Positions 1 to 6,951 of a stretch of DNA of 40,998 bases are shown here, piece by piece. A program made the position numbers and the translations under genes. Positions within the stretch are counted from its first letter, which is position 1. Each line of letters begins with the position of its first letter. Source of the stretch: an uncultured Eubacteriales bacterium (GTDB lineage Bacteria; Bacillota; Clostridia; Oscillospirales; Acutalibacteraceae); contig OMXW01000003.1 in the NCBI GenBank assembly GCA_900315085.1, forward strand, positions 1 through 40,998, in the 5' to 3' direction. The notes beneath the pieces were generated by a model that saw only the letters and a program-made list of their open reading frames with translations, had not been told where the DNA came from and made no database searches.

Positions 1-208
1 CTTCGGTCGCGTTTTCCTTGGCTGTCAGCAGCGCTTTGCTAATGGCGCCGCCCTGCTCTTTTTCCATATCCTCTTTGCTGATTTCGATAACCGTGACGCC
101 GGCGGTGTGACAGCTGTCGGCGGCGGCTGATACCGAAGGTATAATGAATAAGAATATGATTATACTCAAAAAAAGCGCTGTAAGCTTGTGTTGTACGGAA
201 TTAATCAT
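1..208 (-). CDS. N-terminus of a secreted protein, runs off the window
   Basis: Only the first 69 codons are inside the window. The ATG at 208 follows a GGAGAGG ribosome site at good spacing. The protein begins with a basic stretch (NSVQHK) and a hydrophobic core (LTALFLSIIIFLFIIPSV) ending in SAAA, a typical signal peptide. The following residues (VTVIEISKED, then AISKALLTAKENATE) resemble the segment just after the signal peptide of the beta-helix protein at 19835-22543, which has TQITVRSSEIKD and AIQAALDIARYSATN. I infer another exported right-handed beta-helix protein. The family assignment is tentative because the diagnostic repeats lie outside the window. Confidence 0.7.
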   Translation of the reverse strand, partial: MINSVQHKLTALFLSIIIFLFIIPSVSAAADSCHTAGVTVIEISKEDMEKEQGGAISKALLTAKENATE

Positions 209-242
209 TTTGCCCTCTCCGTTTGTGTAAAATAACGGATTT

Positions 243-271
243 ATTATACTTCAGTTTACAAAAAATGTAAA
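243..271 (-). promoter_or_regulatory. sigma-A promoter of the secreted-protein gene at 208
   Basis: On the minus strand, TTTACA (266-271), a 17-bp spacer and a perfect TATAAT (243-248) lie about 35 bp upstream of the start codon at 208. Confidence 0.7.
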
Positions 272-274
272 GAA

Positions 275-673
275 CTATATCGAAACTGATAAATAATCAT
301 CCAAAGTCAAAATATTAAAGACGTTTACTATAGGTATGTATTTCATAACATCAAAATCACCAAAAGCAACTTCTTTAAATGATGAAGCACTTTCGCAAAC
401 TAACGGGCAGTAAAACCAACCATTTTTTATACCGTTCTTATATAATATTATCTCTTTAAATGGTACATCCGCACGTGAAATCATAAACATTGCGAAGCGA
501 TACAATACAATAGTAATATCGTTGTATTCTTGGATTTCATTTGTATGTAAAGAAACTAACAACTCACCGCGTTTATCAAAATCTTCTAATAATCCTAATC
601 GAGTATCCTGACCTATACGATATTCTAATCCATACTGCCTATTATTCATAGAAATATTGTAACTATTCAGCAC
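275..673 (-). CDS. hypothetical protein, AT-rich orphan ORF
   Basis: A 132-codon ORF with no family I recognise. It is AT-rich compared with the core genes, and its GTG at 673 overlaps the end of the IS66 remnant. The reading frame is open upstream to about 715 without a convincing ribosome site; an internal ATG at 649 gives a protein starting MNNRQYGLEY. The C-terminal half is aromatic and hydrophobic (WFYCPLVCE, YIPIVNVFNIL) but has no clear membrane segment. It could be a truncated foreign gene, with the IS66 remnant having replaced its 5' end. Whether it is translated is uncertain. Confidence 0.45.
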   Translation of the reverse strand: MLNSYNISMNNRQYGLEYRIGQDTRLGLLEDFDKRGELLVSLHTNEIQEYNDITIVLYRFAMFMISRADVPFKEIILYKNGIKNGWFYCPLVCESASSFKEVAFGDFDVMKYIPIVNVFNILTLDDYLSVSI

Positions 674-1006
674 CCCACCCCAAAAACCTGATTGATCTGA
701 CCTGATAGAACCATCTTAACCGCGTGATAAGAATCGAACCCGTTTTTGCGGGCGGTGCTGATGAACGACATTAAGCCCATGTATTCTTCTGCGCCGGTTC
801 TGCTTCTGAAGCAGCCGCAAACCTTGGTCTTTGTTTTGATGTTGCGGGAGCTTTTCTAAAAACAGGCAGACTGCTCCCTTGTATTTTTTGAGCCTGTCGA
901 TGAGCGCGAGAATTTTACCGCGTTTTACTCTGCCGCGTTTTTTTCTGACTGGTTTCGCAATAGGATTCTGCGCGTATATGTAACGCTTTTGGGGTTCAAT
1001 AGGCAC
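667..1006 (-). pseudogene. IS66-family transposase C-terminal remnant, frameshifted and internally deleted
   Basis: One frame (1006 down to about 850) encodes KKRGRVKRGKILALIDRLKK, then YKGAVCLFLEK, the segment just before the third acidic residue of the IS66 DDE domain. From about 846 to the TGA at 667-669 a different frame encodes NIKTKTKVCGCFRSRTGAEE, then YMGLMSFISTARKNGF, the conserved IS66 C-terminus. Intact members carry a segment of about 12-16 residues between these two, with a DNNxAER-type motif that includes the catalytic Glu. That segment is missing and the frame is broken at the same place (about 847-856), so one out-of-frame deletion explains both. No 5' part of the transposase and no partner ORFs (tnpA/tnpB) are nearby. 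Confidence 0.75.
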
Positions 1007-1106
1007 TGTTTATGCGCCCTCTGGGGAGCGATTCTTGATAAGAAGGGTAATTTCATTATAATGCGAGTTTGAGCGTTACGGGCTAATCAAAAGCTATTAT
1101 TTCTGA

Positions 1107-1619
1107 TTATTCATTTTCAAACCAATAGCGGCAGATTTCTCTTTGCTCGCCCTGATAATTATCCATACCTCTGAACTCCAAAACAAACCCGCATTTTTCC
1201 ATTACCTTTTGCGAAGCGATATTTTCGGTAAGACAAATTCCTGCTATTTTTGAAATTCCGATTCTTGCCATAATAACAGGCATAAACGCCTTGACCGCTT
1301 CGGTGGCATAACCGTGCTTTGTGTATTTCTCTCCGATGTGGTAGCCAATTTCCCAAATACCGCCGCCGAGCGGAACTGCCTGAACGTAGCCTATGTTTGT
1401 TCCGTCATTCAGCAGCACAGGATATATCAACGGACCGTCAATTCCGCCATACTGTGCCATCAGGAAATCAATGGTCTCCGCAGCGTCCTCAACCGTTTCA
1501 AATACCTCGTCGGGTACGAAGCGGCGATTATCCTCATCAAGCGAGTTTTCGTGAACAGCCTGCGCCATATCGGGTGTAAATTCTGTAATTGTCAATCTTT
1601 CGGTTTTTAATAAAAACAT
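1107..1619 (-). CDS. GNAT family N-acetyltransferase (RimJ/RimL type)
   Basis: The 170-residue protein opens with the RimJ/RimL signature LKTERLTITEFT. It has the acetyl-CoA-binding motif A in altered form (EIGYHIGEKYTKHGYATEAV) and the motif B region CLTENIASQKVMEKCGFVLE, followed by a final strand ending in RYWFENE. Such enzymes transfer acetyl from acetyl-CoA to an amine on a protein N-terminus or small molecule; the substrate cannot be read from the sequence. Start: ATG at 1619 after AGAAAGGAC. It lies 17 bp downstream of another GNAT gene, so the two are probably cotranscribed. The surrounding IS66 and tnpV remnants suggest accessory DNA. Confidence 0.88.
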   Translation of the reverse strand: MFLLKTERLTITEFTPDMAQAVHENSLDEDNRRFVPDEVFETVEDAAETIDFLMAQYGGIDGPLIYPVLLNDGTNIGYVQAVPLGGGIWEIGYHIGEKYTKHGYATEAVKAFMPVIMARIGISKIAGICLTENIASQKVMEKCGFVLEFRGMDNYQGEQREICRYWFENE

Positions 1620-1636
1620 AGTATTGTCCTTTCTTT

Positions 1637-2086
1637 TTAATAGTGTACATACATTCTTGTCGGCTCAGGATCGCACCCCTGCACCATACACAGAAACTCC
1701 CAGCCGTATTGTTCGTAAAACCCGATATGGTCTGTCACAAGATAGATGGGTGTAATTCCTTTTGATTTCATATCTTCCACAGCCATATTTAGCAGCTTGC
1801 CCGCAATCCCTTGCTTGCGGTATGCTTCATCCGTATAGACCGCGCAGACGTTGGGGGACAAATCCTTTCTTTCGTGAAAGTCATTTTCGATAACGCCCAT
1901 ACCACCGATGATTTTATCTCCGTCCAAACACAAATACCAGCCGTATTCGGTATTTCCGTCCAGATAATTATCCATACATTCGAGATACGCTTCTTTTGGT
2001 ACGCCCCATTTTTCGTGAAACCACCGGGCAGCAGTATTCTTTAACTCGGGTCGCTCACGAAGGATGATATATTGGTATTGCTTCAT
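1637..2086 (-). CDS. GNAT family N-acetyltransferase
   Basis: The frame is open from 2194, but the ATG at 2086 has a good ribosome site (AGAAAGGAT, 8 bp) and begins the recognisable domain (MKQYQYIILRERPELKN), giving 149 residues. Motif A reads YTDEAYRKQGIAGKLLNMAV, followed by LVTDHIGFYEQYGWEFLCMV, the usual GNAT ending. The YGWYLCLDGDKIIGGMGVI strand pair is also typical. The acceptor is unknown. A terminator at 2162-2195 separates it from the upstream regulator gene, so it must have its own promoter in 2087-2160, where I see no strong consensus. Confidence 0.85.
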   Translation of the reverse strand: MKQYQYIILRERPELKNTAARWFHEKWGVPKEAYLECMDNYLDGNTEYGWYLCLDGDKIIGGMGVIENDFHERKDLSPNVCAVYTDEAYRKQGIAGKLLNMAVEDMKSKGITPIYLVTDHIGFYEQYGWEFLCMVQGCDPEPTRMYVHY

Positions 2087-2161
2087 TGTGAATATCCTTT
2101 CTGATTTTTTATCATAATCATAACACACAATATGTCGCGTTACTACCTCATAAACAATTAT

Positions 2162-2195
2162 AAAAAAGAATGAGCCTGCTTTACACAGACTCATT
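2162..2195 (-). terminator. Rho-independent terminator after the CD3324-type gene
   Basis: On the minus strand AATGAGTCTG and CAGGCTCATT (one G-U pair) form a 10-bp stem followed by CTTTTTT. The stop codon at 2181-2183 sits in the loop. Confidence 0.8.
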
Positions 2196-2462
2196 GATTC
2201 TCATTTCACGAATAATACGTTGTATCGTTTTATCCGAAAGATAATATCGGCTTGCAAGTGCAGCTACTGTTTCGCCGTTTAAATAATCCTGATAAATTAA
2301 AGAATTTCGATGATACAGCTCGATTTTCGTGCCTGTTTTTTCTCCCCAACTGACACGGGAGCCGTCTTTTTTGGGAATGTATATATTTTCCCCGTCAATA
2401 TATTGCTGAATGATTTTAATGATGTTTTGCGGCAGCACCTCGTCTGCCTTGATATAGCTCAT
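2181..2462 (-). CDS. CD3324-family small HTH regulator
   Basis: The 93-residue protein opens MSYIKADEVLPQNIIKIIQQ and continues YIDGENIYIPKK, the signature of the small CD3324/Mor-like regulators common in Clostridia and often found beside acetyltransferase or accessory genes. The C-terminal third (NGETVAALASRYYLSDKTIQ, then RIIREM) is a helix-turn-helix. Start: ATG at 2462 behind TAGGAGG, 5 bp. Its own terminator overlaps the stop codon. Regulation of the neighbouring GNAT genes is possible but is only an inference from proximity. Confidence 0.85.
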   Translation of the reverse strand: MSYIKADEVLPQNIIKIIQQYIDGENIYIPKKDGSRVSWGEKTGTKIELYHRNSLIYQDYLNGETVAALASRYYLSDKTIQRIIREMRINESV

Positions 2463-2647
2463 TGTTGCCTCCTAAACTGTAAAATGCTTTAGGGTGAGCA
2501 ATGGCTATAACAATATTCAAATGATACCGAATAGCCAATGCTTATTCGGCAATAACATATCTTTTCAAAACGCAGCCCTCCTGTCCACAATATTATAACT
2601 GAAATCTGATTGTTTGTCAATTTCAGAATACTCCAAATCAAATGTAT

Positions 2648-2681
2648 AGCCGCCAAGCAGAAACTATCCCACTTGACGGCT
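2648..2681. repeat. hairpin downstream of the tnpV remnant
   Basis: AGCCGCCAAG (2648-2657) and CTTGACGGCT (2672-2681) form a 10-bp stem with one G-U pair just past the tnpV stop codon. There is no T-run, so it is not a canonical terminator. Confidence 0.5.
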
Positions 2682-2688
2682 GTGCTTA

Positions 2689-2985
2689 TCAGGTATAAAT
2701 CAACTCTGTATTTACAATCTCCGTTGCACGGTTACGGATATTATTCAGTCTCGCAACCCACAACATTTGATTGTCCGCTTTTAGCTGTTCGGTTACGCCT
2801 TCATTTTCGGCAAGTTGTTTTACTAACCGAAAGAACATATCCTCTGCCTGCTCGTTAACATCAGCGAGATAGGCGGTCAGCTTGCAACTCGTCAGCAGAT
2901 TGGTATAACGGATTTTGTGGTGCTGCTCGATATACCGTAAATACCGTTTGCCCCAAATGCCGATTTCTATGAATACTAAAAACAC
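2689..2985 (-). pseudogene. tnpV: tnpV-like gene, 5' truncated
   Basis: From residue 8 on, the protein (IGIWGKRYLRYIEQHHKI..., NEQAEDMFFRLVKQLAENEG, TEQLKADNQMLWVARLNNIR, EIVNTELIY) matches TnpV, the small accessory protein of clostridial Tn4451-type and related mobilisable elements. The usual 25-30 N-terminal residues are missing; the ORF begins instead with MFLVFIE in AT-rich sequence without a ribosome site. I call it a mobile-element remnant cut at the conserved IGIWG position. No resolvase or relaxase accompanies it. Confidence 0.7.
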
Positions 2986-3349
2986 AATAAATATAATTAT
3001 TCATATTTTACTATAACCGCGCTTTGCATTCAACCGATTTTGTTAAAATAGTTTGTTTTTCTTTTGCGCACAGTTAATTTGCATCAGAGGTATTATGGTA
3101 AACCAAATGATAACGAAACGACAAAGTGGACACAAGTATCCTCCTTACCGTATCCTTTTTGTGTGGACAAATTGTCCACTTAATCCTCGGCAGAATAAAA
3201 AAAGGCGGTGGACAATTTGTCCACTCACCCATATTTCCGTATATTATCTTTCCCTGTTGGATTTGTAATCGGGTTGAAATTTGATTCGACAAAATCCGAT
3301 TGACATTTTTCTGCAATTAATATATAATTTGATTCGGTATAGTTTTTCC
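2986..3349. other. gene-free AT-rich stretch with a pair of palindromes
   Basis: No credible gene is visible between the tnpV remnant and the tRNA-Tyr terminator. The ORFs here have no ribosome site and low-complexity translations. The only structure is the pair of 17-bp palindromes described separately and an isolated related half-site AGTGGACA at 3125-3132. Confidence 0.6.
3163..3224. repeat. two copies of a 17-bp palindrome, 45 bp apart
   Basis: GTGGACAAATTGTCCAC at 3163-3179 is a perfect 8+1+8 palindrome. GTGGACAATTTGTCCAC at 3208-3224 is its reverse complement. The similarity extends by one or two bases outside each copy. The arrangement looks like a pair of protein-binding or recombination sites left from a mobile element. 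No gene starts here. Confidence 0.7.
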
Positions 3350-3385
3350 AAAAAAATAAGGAACATCAAAACGATGTTCCTTATT
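3350..3385 (-). terminator. terminator of the tRNA operon
   Basis: Perfect 13-bp stem (3355-3367 with 3373-3385) on a 5-nt loop, followed on the minus strand by a run of T. It abuts the CCA end of tRNA-Tyr. Confidence 0.9.
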
Positions 3386-3470
3386 TGGTGGGAGAAGGTG
3401 GATTCGAACCACCGAAGCATGACGCAACAGATTTACAGTCTGCCCCCTTTGGCCACTCGGGAATTCTCCC
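3386..3470 (-). tRNA. tRNA-Tyr (anticodon GTA)
   Basis: Type II tRNA with a long variable arm. The acceptor strands GGGAGAA and TTCTCCC pair, the discriminator is A and the CCA end is encoded. The anticodon loop CTGTAAA gives anticodon GTA, and the T-arm has GGTTCGAATCC. It is the distal gene of a two-tRNA operon. Confidence 0.95.
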
Positions 3471-3507
3471 AAATATATAGCCTACTGCCTTAAGCAATAG
3501 GCATTTT

Positions 3508-3583
3508 TGGAGCTGGTGGACGGACTTGAACCCCCGACCTGCTGATTACAAATCAGCTGCTCTACCAACTGAGCTACACCAGC
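3508..3583 (-). tRNA. tRNA-Thr (anticodon TGT)
   Basis: Acceptor strands GCTGGTG and CACCAGC pair, the D-arm has GCTCAGTTGGTAGAGC, the anticodon loop TTTGTAA gives TGT, the T-arm has GGTTCAAGTCC, the discriminator is T and CCA is encoded. It is the promoter-proximal gene of the operon. Confidence 0.96.
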
Positions 3584-3612
3584 GTATTTCGTGCACACTC
3601 AAGTGCTTATAT

Positions 3613-3641
3613 AATATAACATAAAACAAACCGTTTGTCAA
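3613..3641 (-). promoter_or_regulatory. sigma-A promoter of the tRNA-Thr/tRNA-Tyr operon
   Basis: On the minus strand: perfect TTGACA (3636-3641), 17-bp spacer, TATATT (3613-3618), about 30 bp upstream of tRNA-Thr. Confidence 0.88.
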
Positions 3642-3724
3642 CACCTATCTCAAAATTTTTTGGTAATAAATCTAAATTCGCCGAACATAATAATTCTATA
3701 ACTATTTGATAAGGTGATGACTTT

Positions 3725-4117
3725 ATGGAAGCGACAACCGCAAAAGCAGTTAAACCCGCAGAAAACGCCGCAAATACGCCAGCAGCAACCACTAAATATT
3801 CGTTCTATCAAAAGATATTTTTCCTGTACTTTTTGAATCTGATTGACTGGGTATGCACCGAGGCTCTGCTGTACAGCGGAAAATTTTATGAGGCAAACCC
3901 CGTAATGAACCCCGTTTTAAAAGGCTTTGTACCGACGCTGCTGATCAAGGGAGTTCTTCCCCTTGCGCTGACTTTGATTTGCTGCGCAGTCTACAAGGCG
4001 GCGGGAATCAGGGAGAGCAAATTTGCCGATATCCTGCTTTACATCGGAATTATCGCCTATGCCGCCGTTAACCTGTGGCATATTTTTAATTTCCTATTGC
4101 TCTTTTTTGCGTTTTAA
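3725..4117 (+). CDS. DUF5658-like membrane protein
   Basis: The 130-residue protein has an Ala/Thr/Lys-rich cytoplasmic head of about 25 residues and then three to four hydrophobic segments (FFLYFLNLIDWVCTEALLY; LLIKGVLPLALTLICCAVY; FADILLYIGIIAYAAVNLWH with IFNFLLLFF). The motif NLIDW...EANPVMNPVL is characteristic of the DUF5658 family of small bacterial membrane proteins of unknown function. Start: ATG at 3725 after AAGGTGATG. It lies 41 bp upstream of the ABC-F gene in the same direction and may share its transcript. Confidence 0.8.
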   Translation: MEATTAKAVKPAENAANTPAATTKYSFYQKIFFLYFLNLIDWVCTEALLYSGKFYEANPVMNPVLKGFVPTLLIKGVLPLALTLICCAVYKAAGIRESKFADILLYIGIIAYAAVNLWHIFNFLLLFFAF

Positions 4118-4158
4118 GGTAGAATAAAAAGGAATATGAGCGTTAGGGAGTGTTGATT

Positions 4159-6060
4159 TTGCCTGCTTTGTCGGTTAGAAATTTGGAGATGACTTTTGTG
4201 GAACGAACGTTGTTCCGCGACGTTTCTTTTGATGTTGAAAGGAACGACAAGGTGGGCTTTATCGGCGCGAACGGCGTTGGAAAAACCACGCTTTTTAAAG
4301 TACTCAACGGAGAGCTTGAACCGAGCGGCGGCATGGTTGCCTTTGAGAAAAACACCGTTGTCGGCTATATGGAGCAGCATGCGTGCAGCAATCCAAGGAT
4401 GGACGTTTATCACGAGCTGCTGTCGGTTTTTAACTACCTCGCGGATATGGAACGAGAAATCGGTTTTATAACAGACAGGATCGACCGCGGCGCAGGAGAC
4501 TTAAACGAGCTTGTTGAGCGGCAAACTCAGCTTATTGAGCAGTTTGAAGTTCAGGGCGGTCTGACCTACAAGAGCCGCACAAGAGCCGCTCTGTTGGGGC
4601 TTGGATTCTCCGAGGCTGATTTTACAATGCCTGTCGGCTCACTTAGCGGAGGTCAGCGGTCAAAGCTGTGCCTTGCAAAGCTGTTGCTGTCGCGCAGCAC
4701 TCTGCTGCTTTTGGACGAACCTACAAACCACCTCGACATAAAATCTGTCAACTGGCTCGAAGATTTCCTCAGAGATTTTCAGGGTGCGATGATGATAATC
4801 AGCCATGACCGTTACTTTCTTGACCGCGTGACTAACAAGACAATTGAGCTTGAACACCAAAAGGTGATGTGCTACAAGGGCTCATACTCCGAATTTATTA
4901 AGAAAAAGCAGGCTTATAACGAGAGCCTTAAAAATAAATACGAAAACGACCTAAAGGAAATCAAGAGGATTGAGGGCATTGTTGAGCAGCAAAAGCGATG
5001 GGGGCGCGAGCGGAACTTTATTACCGCCGCAAGTAAACAGAAACAGGCGGACAGAATCAAAGAGCAGCTTGTTGCTCCCGAAAGCGAGCTTGAAACAATG
5101 CGCATGCGCTTTACACCGAGGTGCGAAAGCGGCAACGACGTTTTGATTTGCCGCGGCCTTGCAAAGCGTTTCGGCGACAAAAGGCTGTTTGAGAATCTCA
5201 GCCTACATATCCGCAAGGGCGAAAGGGTTTTCATTTTGGGTGAAAACGGCTGCGGAAAAACCACGCTGTTCCGAATTCTAACGGGCGGAATGGCTCAGGA
5301 CAGAGGCGAATACGATTACGGTGCAAACGTAATGGTGGGATATTTTGACCAGATGCAGCAGAACCTCGATTTGAGCAAAACCGCAATAAACGAGGTGTGG
5401 GACGCGTTCCCGAATCTCAGTCAGACCGAGGTGAGAAGCGCGCTTGCGTCCTTCCTTTTCAAGGGAGAGGATGTTTTTCAGCCGCTGAGCAAGATGAGCG
5501 GCGGCGAACGCGCGAGGATCTCTCTGCTTAAGCTGATGCTCAAGGGCAGCAACTTTTTGCTGCTTGACGAGCCGACGAACCATCTTGACGCTTCGTCACG
5601 CGAGGAGCTTGAAAACACGCTGCTCGACTACAGCGGAACAATGCTGATAATAAGCCACGACCGATATTTTATTAACAAGCTTGCCCACCGCGTGCTGGTA
5701 CTTCAAAAGGACGGCGTAAAGGAATATTTGGGCAACTACGATTACTACTCGGAGCGCGTTAAGGCGGAGGGAGAACAGCAAAAGGAGGAAGCCGCCGCAA
5801 AATCCGCAGACAAGCCGAAGAACGAATACTTTTTAAATAAACAGCGGCAGAGCGAGGAGCGCAAACGCCGCACAAAGCTGAGAAAAGCCGAGGAAGAAAT
5901 TGAGCGGCTTGACAGCGAGATAGAAAAAACTCAGGCAATGCTCTCCGACCCCGAAACGGCGAGCGACTACGAAAAGCTGATTGAGCTGACAAACAAGCTT
6001 GAGGAGCTTCAAAAGGAGCAGGAAAAACAGTACGAAATATGGGAGGAGCTGTCGGAATAA
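4159..6060 (+). CDS. ABC-F family ATPase (YdiF-like)
   Basis: Two complete ABC domains in one chain and no membrane segment. The first has Walker A GANGVGKTT near residue 37, signature LSGGQRSKL, Walker B LLLLDEPTNHLD and switch ISHDRYF. The second has GENGCGKTT, MSGGERARI, LLLDEPTNHLD and ISHDRYF. Between them is a charged helical linker (KQAYNESLKNKYENDLKEIK...), the tRNA-contacting arm of ribosome-associated ABC-F proteins. After the second domain comes a coiled coil (SEERKRRTKLRKAEEEIERL...). At about 633 residues it matches the YdiF/Uup-sized class that acts on stalled ribosomes. Start: the frame opens with GTG at 4150, but GGGAG at 4146-4150 is best spaced (8 bp) for the TTG at 4159. 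An antibiotic-resistance role cannot be inferred from this sequence. Confidence 0.93.
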   Translation: MPALSVRNLEMTFVERTLFRDVSFDVERNDKVGFIGANGVGKTTLFKVLNGELEPSGGMVAFEKNTVVGYMEQHACSNPRMDVYHELLSVFNYLADMEREIGFITDRIDRGAGDLNELVERQTQLIEQFEVQGGLTYKSRTRAALLGLGFSEADFTMPVGSLSGGQRSKLCLAKLLLSRSTLLLLDEPTNHLDIKSVNWLEDFLRDFQGAMMIISHDRYFLDRVTNKTIELEHQKVMCYKGSYSEFIKKKQAYNESLKNKYENDLKEIKRIEGIVEQQKRWGRERNFITAASKQKQADRIKEQLVAPESELETMRMRFTPRCESGNDVLICRGLAKRFGDKRLFENLSLHIRKGERVFILGENGCGKTTLFRILTGGMAQDRGEYDYGANVMVGYFDQMQQNLDLSKTAINEVWDAFPNLSQTEVRSALASFLFKGEDVFQPLSKMSGGERARISLLKLMLKGSNFLLLDEPTNHLDASSREELENTLLDYSGTMLIISHDRYFINKLAHRVLVLQKDGVKEYLGNYDYYSERVKAEGEQQKEEAAAKSADKPKNEYFLNKQRQSEERKRRTKLRKAEEEIERLDSEIEKTQAMLSDPETASDYEKLIELTNKLEELQKEQEKQYEIWEELSE

Positions 6061-6062
6061 TT

Positions 6063-6782
6063 ATGATTTTAGAGGTTAAGCAGGTTACGGCAAACGGCAA
6101 GAATAACTTTGAAATATTTGAAAACGGACAGATTATTTTCAGGGCACAAACTCCGTTTTACAAGCTGGTAACACCGATTGGCAGAAATGCTTTCCACACA
6201 CTTACGCTGACAGACGCGTCAGGGCAAGAGGTATTGAGAACAGAGTATAACGTGGCTGAAAACCTTGCGGCTTCGGTGGTCCCGCTGAGCTGGATGTTCA
6301 CGGACTCAAAAAAGATACGTCGCTACAGCGTTATCAATAACCGGGGATATTGCGTGGGTACGTTCTACTTTGAGCAGACAGGTGTTGCGGACACAAGAAC
6401 GGTAATTGAATATCAGGGCAGGACTCTTGCGTGCTACAAGCGCGGAGCCGGTAAAAAGGAAATTGTAGCGTTTTATGAGGGCGACGTTCAGGTTGGACAG
6501 CTCACAAAGCCTAACTGTGTAAAAGACCTATTAGACTGCTATCTGCTGCACTTTACCGATTACTTTCCGTTCAGGGATATTGTTTCGCTGTTCGCGGTTT
6601 ACTACGATTTCATGTACCACAGCAACAGCGGCAAAATATACAAGGGCAAGCAGATAAACCTAAATTACACCTTTGATAAAAACAGCAAGATGTGCAATAA
6701 AAAGTTCATCGCCGAGACGTTCGGCAAGGATGAGGACGAACGCGTTGAGCAATACATAAAGGACGCTTACAAGAAAAAATAA
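6063..6782 (+). CDS. conserved protein of unknown function, possibly LURP/tubby-like fold
   Basis: A soluble protein of 239 residues from the ATG at 6063, two bases after the ABC-F stop and probably translationally coupled to it. An upstream start at 6039 would overlap the ABC-F gene and lacks support. The sequence is a run of short beta strands (FEIFENGQIIFRAQTPFYKL; TLTLTDASGQEVLRTEYNV; RRYSVINNRGYCVGTFYFEQ). The pattern of an 'X-D-x-x-G-x-V-L-R' strand followed by a strand-turn-strand recalls LURP-one-related/tubby-like barrels, but that is an impression only. No catalytic motif is visible. A strong terminator follows at 6788-6822. Confidence 0.82.
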   Translation: MILEVKQVTANGKNNFEIFENGQIIFRAQTPFYKLVTPIGRNAFHTLTLTDASGQEVLRTEYNVAENLAASVVPLSWMFTDSKKIRRYSVINNRGYCVGTFYFEQTGVADTRTVIEYQGRTLACYKRGAGKKEIVAFYEGDVQVGQLTKPNCVKDLLDCYLLHFTDYFPFRDIVSLFAVYYDFMYHSNSGKIYKGKQINLNYTFDKNSKMCNKKFIAETFGKDEDERVEQYIKDAYKKK

Positions 6783-6787
6783 AACTA

Positions 6788-6822
6788 CAGCGGCGCAGAA
6801 TTAACTGTGCCGCTGATTTTTT
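6788..6822 (+). terminator. Rho-independent terminator after the gene ending at 6782
   Basis: CAGCGGCGCAG (6788-6798) pairs with CTGTGCCGCTG with one G-U pair around an AATTAA loop, followed by ATTTTTT. Confidence 0.9.
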
Positions 6823-6824
6823 AG

Positions 6825-6938
6825 ATGTCATTTCGACCGAACGAAGTGAGCGGAGAAATCCCCTTCCGATAGAAGTCGGTTTCCTATTTGTGGGATCCTT
6901 CGACTAAATCGCTTTGCGATTTAGTCGAAGGATGACAT
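6825..6938. repeat. dispersed palindromic repeat, copy 1
   Basis: Ends are ATGTCATTTCG and GAAGGATGACAT. It contains AGCGGAGAAATCCCC and the perfect hairpin CGACTAAATCGC-TTT-GCGATTTAGTCG near 6901-6927. It lies between two convergent genes. Related copies are at 9693, 22694, 25353 and 30178. Confidence 0.8.
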
Positions 6939-6951
6939 ATTATCGTATTTG

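Noticed and set aside
3074-3316. 80-codon minus-strand ORF over the palindrome pair
   Set aside because: No ribosome site, and the translation simply reads through the palindromes; no family resemblance.
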